This document shows positions 50,801 to 62,800 of a stretch of DNA of 64,000 bases, in pieces; position 1 is the first letter of the stretch; every line of letters begins with the position of its first letter. The notes below the pieces were generated by a model. That model was not told where the DNA came from. It worked only from the letters and a program-made list of their open reading frames with translations, and searched no databases. Source of the stretch: Opisthorchis felineus (lineage: Eukaryota; Platyhelminthes; Trematoda; Opisthorchiida; Opisthorchiidae); the NCBI GenBank assembly GCA_004794785.1, contig SJOL01009667.1, positions 463,981 through 527,980 of the forward strand. The letters run 5' to 3'. A program made the translations under genes and the position numbers.

Positions 50801-53800
50801 GCTATTATTGTGGCACTGGTTTTTTTATTACATCTCTGCCTGTTGGTTTCAGCTTTCTTTTATTACGCACCGCACGGTTGACAACGGAAAGGTATTCTCA
50901 TGGTCATTCTCCTGTTCTCAGTCGTTCGTTTTGCTTACTTTCCGCATAGACTACTCCGTGAAGTGGACACTTTGAAGGTCGATGCCATCGCTTTGGGAAA
51001 CGAGCTAGCCGCAATGCGCGACAACATCAGTCAGGTACGTGCGGGTTTGGATCTGTCGAGCGTGGCTTTTGTAGTGTTTCGCTGATTTATGCAGTCAGTC
51101 TCGTTCTTCTGCTTTTCCCAACAGGTCGATTCCACTGGAGAGCAAATCATCACCCAGTTGGCAGAACTCGACCGAGCTCGCCGGAACGCACATGCTGCAG
51201 CCAATGCTCTGCGGGAAACCGACCGATGGTCTAGTTTAGTGCTCGGGATTGGGGAATTGTTGGAGGCTGGAGAAATGGACCAGGTGTGTCCTCCTTACAA
51301 GTGTAGTTTCCCTCTCCATCCTTGGTTATGTTGTTCTCATTTCCGTCAGTAGCTGCTTAATTCTTTATGTAGTACGGTAAAATTAAGCATAATTTTCTTG
51401 ACGCAAATGTGCGTGTTCTCAACCCCCGCAAGTACTGTCCAATGGAGAAGGATGGTGCTATCAGTACATTTGTTCTCTACGACAGTCGACTATAGTACTG
51501 CTCCCACGAAGAGACCGCTTTGAACAAGAGAGGTCAATGGTCTGGTACAAAATTCTTTTACATTACGAGGGGCGAAGTGTTCCCCCCCAGATAGGTGCAC
51601 TCTAGAAGAGCGTGGGCTGTCCGCCCTGGTGGAAAAGTGTATTTACTGTGCATGTGTAAGCTTGTGATGAAAAAGAACTGGGGTTGATTGTTCAGGAAGC
51701 TAGATAATGATGTACAATTTGCCATGGCGCCCGCTCCCTTGATCGTTGTACGCGTCAGTCAACACCGATGAACCCGTGTACTGTCCGGAGGTTCTTTTTC
51801 CTTGCTGCGACACATGCAAGTCGGTGTCAGTAACTTTTGTGTGGATTCGTTCAGCTTTCCTAAACCTTACACCACCGTAAGACAATGCCGTACGTTCCGT
51901 ACGATTGGATGTTTGTGACATTTCCTTTCATATTGTCAAACTTAGAAGCCGTTGGTTAGCCTGCTGGCTACCTGTCGGGACCCCAAGCAACATGATTGAA
52001 TGCAGTATTTCTCTGAGCAGCTCACTACGGTTCGGTCATCCGTGAGGCTTATCAGGAAGGCTCAGTCTCCGAACCTCCATTAGGCTTATTTTCTACTTGA
52101 ACACCAGCTTTCTCCGATCTTATGAGTGATGTAGAAAATATTTGACATCCTGATTATTATACCAAATGAAGTTTGATGTGACCTTTGTACAACACGTTCA
52201 ATTGAAAAATATCAAACGAGAAGTTCAGATGGATTTCAGGTGGGACTCCCGTTAACACCAACTTATTTTTCCAATGAATGTCCGTTGCATCCCACTTCAA
52301 GTTCAAGTGAAACACGAGGTGATGAGCATGATGGACCCCCAAAGAGCGGAACCGACAGTGCTTTGTTGGAGGGTCTTCAACAACCTTATAATTGGCGCGT
52401 TACGTCAAAAAATGTACTTTCATATCTCGAAACCCCCTACTAACACCTACTTAATTCGCAAATGGGTGTTTATCGCAACCTAATTGAGTACATTTTTAGC
52501 CTAAGATTCGACACTGCTTAACAGTTTCTGTGGTAACTAATGCGATTGTTCTCCACAAAGGACATGGTAGGTGCGACCGCGTCGAAAAAAGCTGAAGGAC
52601 TGGCTCCACATGGTCGACAGCACTCATCTGCTCATCAAGTACAAGGTGCGTACATTTCAGCAATGGGATTCAGTGGTTTCCAACATCGTGGCATCAGCCT
52701 GGTAGCTGTAGCATCCAAGCTGCTCTCTGGCATTATTTTGCGCAGGTTGACCGATTATCGGACGAGGGTAACCCGTGAGAATCAAGCTGAGTTTCACCTT
52801 GCTGAGGATGCATCGATCATATTTTTACATTGGGACAAGTTCTTGAACAGCGCTGCTCTTTCAAACATCCCACTTTGGTCGTTTTTGTCCAAATTTATAT
52901 TCCTTATGGGGGCACCATACGCGGACTCCTGTGGGCGTGTACGAGAACACAGCACACTTTCGATTGAGTTCATCACTTCCAGTGGTGTAAGACAAGGCTG
53001 CCCTCTCTCACCATTCCTCTTCAACTTTGTTATTGGTGTGCTGCTCGAAATTCTTCCGCCCGCCTCTGAAACCTCATGGATCGAAATGCTCCCGGGGTGT
53101 TCGCTCCTAGAAATTGTGTATGTCGCCCTCCTGGATTCAGATCCTGCAAACACTCAAACCATTTAAATGACCTCAAGAATCCCGTTACACAATTTGGTAT
53201 GCGTAAATTGCAAAGTACTGCTACAAGACTGGGTAGAATCAAACCCAAACCTCATGCATGTAGACCAGCCCATCGAAGTGGAAGATAAATTTTTTACCTA
53301 GGCAGGTGTACGAGTTTCGACAGACTGACTGGAGATGATATTACCTCAAGAATCAGGAAGACCAGGGCAGATTATGGCAACCTCTGACACCTATGGCACC
53401 GACGTGACGTGGGTTTGTCTGTCAAGGATAGTTTACACTGCGGCAATGCGGTCCATATGGGTCGGAGACGTGGCCTCTACGCGCAGAGGACATACGAAAG
53501 ATGTCAGTCTTTGACCATCGGCGTGTCCGAAGCTGGAAGAATGTGCCCAGCACCAGAAGCTACCTTGGTTGGGACATGTGTTGCGTATGCCTAACCATCA
53601 TTTGCCGAAGAGAGTGTTGTTTTCCATGCCCAACTCAGAGTGGCGGAAGCAGACAGGTGGCCAACCCTTGACCTGGCATAGGGGTATGAAGGAGATTACG
53701 AAACGTTTGGGTACTGTCGTCGCTAATCGCCTTCCAGGATGGAACCGCGAGATCCACACTGCGCCTGGTTGGAGAAGCTGCAAGATACGGCTGCTAGTCG

Positions 53801-56800
53801 ATCTCAATGGCGTTCGTGTTGTCATTTTCTACCCAGATTGCCTGAATGAATGTCTGGAGGTGTGGGCACCTCGGAATAATTGTAGTAAGCTATCACTAAG
53901 TCCCTTCCACATCCACCTTTATTCTTTTCTTCATAATAAGGCTTTCAAATGAATCATGGTTGTACGGCAGCGAAGCATCAGTGTTGAACACTGATGTCAT
54001 GTTGTCCATGATGATGATGACGACCCACGAAGGATGAGCCACTCACACTTCATAGGTTACGCCGGTTAGGACATGTACCTCGCATGCCTCGGACCATCTG
54101 TCTCTCAGGGCTCTTTCCGACCAACCCTGTGCTGAGTGAAAGCCACAGAGAGAGATGGACAGTGTATGACCTGGCAACGAAGTATAAAAACACTGACCAG
54201 TAAACTGAGTCGGGTCGGCAGCTGCCACCTCCCTGGATGGGGACCCTGGGACTCAACTCACCAATGGTTAATGACACTGGCAGGCATGGTTCAATCACAC
54301 AACCAGTGGTGCTCGTGCATCAAAGCTACCACCTTCATTGCGTGGCTACTCAGTTTCCAGAACTAACTGATCACGCCATCGCCTCCAATACTTGGCTGTA
54401 TCTCTCGTGCTCTTTTATCTTCCGGTGATGGAAATCGTAGCGGCTGTAACCAACGTACCCCTGATACATGGTTTATAGATAGTAAATTGAGTCGAATTGA
54501 TCGAACATCAGAAGTAACCTAAGCTATAAAATCGATACTGCCCGTGGTCAGAAGTAACATTCGACCAAGGCATAGCTTACGCTGAATGGCTTTGTTTGTT
54601 TTCACTCGCTTGTTCACGGGTCCATCTCTGCTGAAAACTAAATAATTGGTGCAAAAAATTTAGGTGAAAATCTGTATCCGTCGCAACAGTACGGAAGACT
54701 TTAATAATCGTGGTGTTAGTTGTCTATTTCCAGAGGGGCGCGGTTTTGGCCAGTCTTCAGTGTCCCGTTATGACGGACTCGGCTTGATCTATGCGGACTA
54801 TTCTTTTGTGAATGTGAGTGGAATACCTTATTTGGGTAGTAAAGAGTCTACGTGAACACACGTGAATCGTGTGATGCCGATGTAGTTGTTCATTGGGGAC
54901 TTATGAAAGCGTACAATTTAGGCAGAAATCAGTCCGACTCTTCGAATCTTTTTCTCAAACTACCGGGTAGTTTGCCTTATCTTCCGTTACAAGCTAAGGT
55001 GGATCCATTGAAAATCAAACAATTTGATTTCATTCCTATTTTTCACTTCGTGCTACTGTTAGCTAGGTTAATCGTTGATCGGTCAAATTCACTACTGGCT
55101 CTTCTGCGAGTCGCCTATCTGAACTTTTACATACACTTACGCCGTAAATTGTAACCGAAATTTGTCGGGACACTGTTTGTTTTGTTCGCGCTGGCCGTGT
55201 TCCAGCACTTCTGTGGATTGCATGCGACAGTGCGTTTACATTTCCAGCTAGTCCCGCATTGTACTGTGGTTCCTTCCAAAAGTTAATCGTCTGATGGCGA
55301 AAGCGAGTTGTGAGCCCGTGTGTCGTCAGTACAGCTGTTATAAACCTCCGAATATGCTTCATTTTCTCAGGTCTGTTGCAATATCGAAGGAATGGAACAG
55401 TGCCTGGTAAGTCGGTATACGTACTGATCTTTGTATGCACCGAGTTTCCCTTCGGCTTTTGCGAGAACCGAAACTGTAATCCCATTTGCTCATGTCCGTT
55501 CAGAATAATTATATTGGGGACATTGTTCAAATGAGAGCTTTCAACTCTCGGTATGGCGATCTCAAGTTGATTGCTTTATCGCGTGGGCGTGGAGATCGTC
55601 CAGCTCAGCAAGGTTTAGGAACAGATTAGCTTTGAAGATGTACCTCAGTGGCGGCAAAACAACCCATGCTCGAAACACCGCTTTTTAGTTTCATTATGAC
55701 CGGGCGCGAATCGTCAGTTCATTTGATAACCTTTCTATAAAGTCCGCTGATAAGCAATTACCCTGTTTCAGTTCATTAGGGAATCCCATGCATTTATGAA
55801 AACACGGAGCGGCAATCAAATAATTCAGTGAGGCCTCAGTCTGCCAGTACATTCATAAAACGGAGTTCTGTTGGACAACGGAGAGTCTATACTACATTCA
55901 TCTGTTTTGACTGCCTGGTGGATGTGTGGGTGGGTGCTTGATAATGTTCCGACGTTATCTGGACGTGACACGCCACTGACAACTCGCTATTCAAAACTCT
56001 TCGAATAGTTTTCAGCAACCTTATCAGTAGTGTATTACGTCTAGACAATGGAAAAACCGTTCAGCGGTAACATCCTTCCGGTGCCTAGCTATGCCATCCG
56101 AAGGAAGCACGAGGGCTGGGATACTGCCAGGTTGCTCAAACCTAGACGGGAGAAGTCAAGATACAGAGTTCGGGTTCGAACCACGGACCTTCTGGTCAGT
56201 AAATTGGCGCTCTAACCACTGGCGCTCTCGTCTAGACAATGAATTGCGATATCTCGAATATCGTACCAACTGAAACAGGAGAATGCCTGCTGCAGCACAT
56301 TCGGTCGAAGAAGGCCATCATAAATGAGAGATACAACCGGAGTCAGTTGAGTTCCCTTCAAAACCAAGTCAGTATGCAAATGACAGCATTTGGCGAATTA
56401 TGAGGTTAGTTTTAGCTAGACTTTTGGAGGCGATCTGTGGTCTGGGCCAGGAAAGTCTAAGTGATTAATCTTGGTACATTGTGAACAAAGTGTGGACCGA
56501 CGGAGTTTGATGGCGACTGCCTCATCCCTGGCAAGTAACGCTCTAGTACGACCACAGAACACGGTAAACTACGACGCATAACATGTTTGTATTGCCCGGA
56601 TGATCAGTTCCTTGCGCACGTGGGCTGATCGTCCTGTCAATGGTTTTCTTTGTGTCTGCTCAGTTAGAAGCCCGATAGTGCACCACAGCGCAGCTAAATG
56701 AGAAGATCAGCCAAGGATTTACAGCCTATCTTTTAGGTTGACTTTGATCTGAGGCACACTTTTGAAGAGAACCCTGAGGTTTGCAGCGTCGAAAGTCCGA

Positions 56801-59800
56801 CTAACTGATTTAGGCGATATCCTCTCGACGACCTCTGATGCGGTATCGGCTTTGAATGGTAGTTGACCGTAGAAATAGTTTTTAGGCACTGTTGAGTTCA
56901 CTTCTCTGGGCGGAATTCTCTAGGGCAGATGTGTTCGGTCAAACGTCTCTGGAAACCCATCTTCTATTAGTTTTCTATCTTGGGTTTCTTCAGAACAGAA
57001 CATCGAACCAAGTTTCCTATACACACGTCTTTGTATTCCAACGTCAGGTTTTCTGCACAGATCGGTATCAAGGAGATAAGATGATCCATCAATTCCTACT
57101 TTACGGGTTTACCGCGTCTCTGCGCACAATTCCAGGGTTGTACACCATCAAACTCCGCCAGCTTCCCTGGCTTAGACCACTCCCACTTCCGAAAAGTCTG
57201 ACCAAAACTAACCTCAGATATCTCCAGGCTCCCACCCATATTCCCCAGGCAGTCAAAACAGACTCTCCGTTGTCCAAAAGAAATCCATTCTAACACCTTG
57301 AATTTTACCACTTACTTTACAGTTGTATCATTCCACAGAGACCTCGTTGAAATTTTATGCTTGCCACGCGTGTGTTTTAATAATGGTGTTGTATCTTTGA
57401 ACCGCCCGTGACCAAAATCTCTTATTGCCTGGAGATCAAAACCTTATGAGATCACAAATTGGCTTCTTGTCAGTCGATGGCGAGCAGAGATAATAGCATC
57501 GATGTGTTCCATAATTTTTTGAGCACAAATAATGTTTGGCTATTAGGAACGTGTGCTCACCGTCTGTATCGTCTTATCCTCTTTTCAGAATATTTTCCTC
57601 AATATTTTCCCACATTCACGTTGCATATTTGTTTTTTCGAACCGATTGTTCCCCTCTCTGGTCAGGCTCACTTGACTACTTTTGATTGGTTGTCCGTGCT
57701 GTCAGTTTCCAGATAGTATGATTGAGAGTTTGGAGGTCTAGGGACTTCGGGATGCTTGTTGTGGGCCAGCACCAGGTCCCCTCCTCATCCAATGTTTTGT
57801 ATTTTTTCACTTTAAGGCAGACCATCGTAAACGGGAGGTCCAGCTAGATTCTTCTGATTCTCCTGTCGAAACCAAAGTTGTGTGGAAATGAGATTAGTTA
57901 TCGAAATCTGTCCAGACTGGGATCAATTAGAACATAAGGTTAACGGAAACTCGGGGACTGCGCCTACCTAATGGGCCCCAGCAAGGCTAAAACCGGTCTT
58001 GGGCTCCCGAAAAGTTTTTAGCAAACTTGTTAGTAGTGTGTTACGTCTAAATAATAATTTAATAAACTTTGTAGTTGTACGGCAGGGGAACGTCGGTGTC
58101 AACACTGACGTTTCTGTCTCTGATGGTGGTGGTTGATTATTTTAGAGGTTGACTGCCCTGTGATTCGAAGATTTTGTCCATTTCCGTTTGAAGCTAAGGT
58201 TTTTTGTCACCGATATTTGTAGAACTTTTAGTAAGTTTTGAAAAATAGGGTTTTACCGAATGATTTATATGCCACTATAGACACCAGATGAACTTGCTCT
58301 TTACCACAAGAGATGTAGACATAGTGGTTGCTGATTAGACCAACTAAACAAACACCCTGCCCGTGGTTTTTGACCGAGCTTTTTCCATATCAGGACCGTG
58401 TACTTTCCTTCTCCGTTGATTTTATCACTTTTTTCAAACAACTCATTCCAGTTATAGTGTAGTGTACTTCTACAACGTTCTTATACAATGATATTAACCT
58501 TGTTTTTGTCCAGTGAGTGGTTGGCTTCTATATTGTCAACTTTTGATTTCAGACCGCTCTAACCCATTTACCCGACTATAAGGACCGAGTGCAGTTGGTT
58601 GCACAACACAAAAACTCGTTGGAAAGCCTAGTCGCTCCGCAACTCATTCGTGCTTTGGGGGAGACGGTCCCCGGTCCTGGTCCACCAGCTGACGCTAGTC
58701 CTCATTGGCCTTCGGGCGCCTCATTTGAAGCGAAACATTTGGTCAGTTTATTATACAGAATCGGACGTGAGGGTGCCGCGAGCAATTACTACACAAATTG
58801 GATAAAAGTGAGTGGGTATCGGCATCTCCTCTCTTAGGTGTTCTTGTTTTTCACAATGTTTCACTACAACGCTAGGGAAACCGAGAATGTTCTGGTTACG
58901 GGTCTGTTTCCATGTAGTACGACGCAAAATCAAACATGATCTTCAAGCTGACGCAATTTTGTGCTGATTTATAAAGAAACAATTTGTTCCGCTGCCAGGA
59001 TGTATAGCGTTCATCACAATGTGAAGCTCATGCCATCATCGAATTACCTTCGTCAAGAAAACAGTGGGATCTAAGCGATTCCAACCAGTATTTGCTTGAA
59101 GATTGGGGCACTCATTTCGGAAACCAGTCTCTATAAAAAAAATCATCGGCACAGGGTTATGAGACCTTTTTCATTTCCCGTCTTCCTTCTCAGGTTGGCT
59201 ACATAGGTCCGGCCACGGTTGAATGGCCGTCGTGATGCACAAGTTGTTGAGGCCATTATGAATACGGTCTGAACAGACTTCATCCTGTTAACAATACTAG
59301 TTTTTGGTTTTCCAAAATAGTTTACTGCTGCAACAGTTATTGGTTACTAAACACACACAGCCCAATCAGTGCTAGTCCTCTTTCCCTATCCGCATATCGA
59401 ATCAAATGCGAGGACATGAAATAGTGGCCAGCGTTGAATTCGAATAGGCGAGGTCATTTTTATAATGGAGGAAAGGCTAGTCAGAACAAGCTTTATGGAC
59501 TCTCAGCGAGACGGAGATGTTGGAGAAGTCGAATGTTAACGACTTCTACATGCTCTTGGCTAGGAGAGGGCTAGCCACATGTATGACGGTTTATATTGGT
59601 TTCTTTCATCGTCAGTGTTTTTCTCCCGTTGTGTTGCGCATCTATCTTACTGTTGTCCACTTTGGAGAGCCCTATTGGAAGTGGTCTCCACAAGGATGGA
59701 TAGCCGTAGTTTCTCGTATCGCAAGGACATAATGTTGTCCCATGTTTCCATTGCCCTTTGTATAACCACAGTTTACTTTCATCTTCCTATTGCCCACAGT

Positions 59801-62800
59801 CTTGCGTTCTGTCCACCTGGGAGCAATGTTGTTCGTCCAATCCAAGTTTAGATCCGGTTTCGGACACTTACCGATTCTCCACACTACTCACCAACCCATC
59901 AACTTCACCAAAAGACCCTTTCTGTGCTCAGCTGGACGCAGATACGTCAACTCTAGCTCGAGAACAAATCATCTTAACAGTCTTCTACGCTCAGCTGCTA
60001 CATCTCATCAATAACCAAGTAAGCTATTGAAATAGGTGCATTTTACCTGGGCGTTTATGATTACCTTGTGTACTTCGAGGCTTTAGCTTAGCGGCTTATA
60101 GTTGTAACTTGGTCCTTCAGGTTTTAGTTACTTCCATTATTGATACACCTCGCCGTTAAATCCATTTTTTCTTACAGCTTGCTACACACTTGTTCCCCGA
60201 CTTACAGTCGGTGAAGGTCACAGGAGCTTTCACCGAGGCGCTCAAAGATCTCACCGAAAGGAGACGGATATTAATTATGGGTTCTACTCCTCATTCTAAA
60301 CCACCTCGGGTAGACTACGTCGCCAAGCTGCTAATGGTGAGATTTTTTCACGTTGTACTCATTGTTTCGTTATCCTCTGTAAAGAGCAAAGAGAATACGT
60401 GGTTACAAAAGTTAACATGTTCAGAATTTTGCGCAATGTACTACTCATAAGGTTGCTGAAAACTCTTCGACAGCCCACGACCGGCTTCGCCCTTTTTGGG
60501 GCCCATCAGGCAGGCGCAGTCCCCGAGTTTTCGTCAACCTTATGTTCTACTTGAACCCAACTTGGACTGTTTTCAAGAAATACACTCATTTGCAAATCAA
60601 TTTGTTTTTTGCGAGAGACTCACCTAGAACCCAGCTGAATCTGGGTTCAAGTAGAACATAAGGTTGACGAAAACTCGGGGACCGCGCCTGCCTGATGAGC
60701 CCCAAAAAGGGCGAAACCGGTCGTGGGCTGTCGAAGAATGTTCAGAATGTTTTTATTTCCAGGCTGCTCTCCGCCGGATCCACACAAGGTGGTGGAGACG
60801 CCTGAAACCAGATATATTCGTGCTACTTCCAGTTTGTCAGTAGTGTAAATGGTTTGCTCCAGATTATGTTGCCGTGACGCGGTGTTCGTATCGTTTTTTG
60901 CGTTCCCTTTGTAGATCACGCTCAATTGTTGCGCTCAGTTTGGAAAAGTTATTGAATCCCAAGTCCCTGGTGAGTGAGTTTATCACGGGTCACTTCGGTT
61001 ATTACCAGACTGTCAAACTCCGCCCATAAAAGAACTTCTACACCCTGTTTTACGCCAGGTATCTTTGCCGGGACTTGCTCCATACCAGACGCTGAAAGAA
61101 AGGGGGTTCACGAGATGGCACTTCAGTTGTGTCGCACTTTGTTGGATCCTTTCGGAAACTTTGGTGAACTGTTTGGCAAGGAGACGAGGGGCTTGTTTGA
61201 AGCGGAGTTGTCAAAAGTCAATCTGGTATGTGTGGTCTCTTTTCGTCCATTATACTAAGATGCACTGCGCACATTTAGGACCTAACCGCGCCCCGCTCCT
61301 CCTCTCTGCTCTTTGTAGACTGATGCACGTGCAACCCCGGAGTTCGTTGAGTGTCTGAGCCAAACGCTGTCTGCGGTGATTCAACTGATCAACACAACTA
61401 TACGCAGATGTTTCGATATCTCGATGGGTATTGGCATCCCATATCTACTCAGTATCATTCAAGTAAGCATATGGTTCATTGTGGATCGACATCATATGTA
61501 CGCCCCACTATTCCCTAGAATGAGCTTTAGAGGTTCTCAGGGAATAATTGTCGCACATGGTTCCAGTGTTGTGTTTGATTTGTGAATTTGTGACTTTCTA
61601 ATGGTCCAGTGTCAGACTAATGGGTGATGAAATTCCATTAGCCGTGACGTCCTTTTTCTGGACTTTGCTAACTGTTCTAGGTGGCAAATTCTGACCACTA
61701 GAGATTCCTGATATTTTCTCACATAGATATCCAGATGATACGAAACTGCTTGTGCTCCGGGAAACCACGGCAAAAGTACAGTTATACTCTGCGTTCTATA
61801 CGAATTCTTGGGGGACTCCTCGCAAGAGAATAACTAGAGCATCATAGGAACTAGTCTTGGCAGATTCAGCGCCACAGTCCGTCGGCGCGTAAACAGACAC
61901 AACAATCACGGAGCAATGGCTCTGTCTTTCTTGAGATTCTTTCATAGGCGTTGCCAAACGAACCGTGCAGAGGCAACTATCCACAGTACCTAATCAATTA
62001 GAGACGCCTCTCCTCGATGGCTGAACTCAATACACACGGCATAGCCAGCTGTAGCGTCCTCCAGATCACCAGAGGTGCGCATCCGGAACCTGGATGAGAG
62101 CGAGAGGGCAGTCAGTTCAATTACAGTACTTGCGTCCTGTATCCTTGTTTCTGACGAACAGCATGTATCAATGCAGAGATAATCCAGCGAACAAGCAGGA
62201 CCTGCTTGTTGTCCTGCTTGCCTCAGTGTGCGAACATTAAAGACAGCTAAGTAGACCGGCTTTCGGAGCTTGAACACAGGATTCGAAGTGGTTAGGGCTG
62301 TTACTGAAGTTGGATGCACAGAATCTACAGCTGAGTGTGATGCACGGGGAACAAAGTGGTCAGTCCTAGTGCTGGGACATGCGGAAAGAGTATCCACATT
62401 GCGGTTGGGTAGGGTAGGGTAGGGTAGAAAAGGGATTACGTGAAAGTTTAAGAAGGGTTTGCGTCAGCCGTGGCGTGTTTCCGCCTATCCGCCTTGCTGT
62501 ATACTACAAGAAAGGTGACTCTTTTGATGACATCACTCGACGTGGTATGACATTTCTACTTACGAGTTTCATGGTTTTATACAAACTGAGATACTGTTCG
62601 GGCTCTCACACCTGGACAGGAGGATGAATAGGGCCCTCAGCCAAAGCCTTTGGCTCAAAATGCCTTGGGTTAATGCCCGCGTACTACTACATTTGTACAG
62701 GTTTTTTAAGGAACAAGTCGCCGTACCTGTTCCAACTCCCAATCTGAGGACTGAGAAACCCTGTTGGTGTCAAAATGACCCATAAGTGTAGTTCAGTGGG

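Larger units (their letters stand above)
48277..50949. other. COG7 intron 3
   Basis: Contains two head-to-head family Z copies (49,010-49,485) and a SINE (50,427-50,612). A minus-strand frame of 79 codons at 48,748-48,987 has no recognisable motif. Confidence 0.6.
51284..58552. other. COG7 intron 5 (or several introns)
   Basis: About 7.3 kb filled with repeats: an RTE copy, a second RTE piece, an RTE tail, a SINE and family Z pieces. A small coding exon of about 42 bases is expected here from alignment but was not located. Confidence 0.55.
60449..60757. repeat. Two family Z copies head to head (long inverted repeat)
   Basis: The minus copy (60,449-60,643) and a 5'-truncated plus copy (60,643-60,757) share arms of about 103 bp with only a handful of mismatches. 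About 80 bp of Z body separate the arms. In RNA the arms would form a long hairpin within COG7 intron 8. Confidence 0.85.

Noticed and set aside
62404..62428. Telomere-like G-rich repeat
   Set aside because: The unit is GGGTA, not TTAGGG, and only about four units occur inside an intron.
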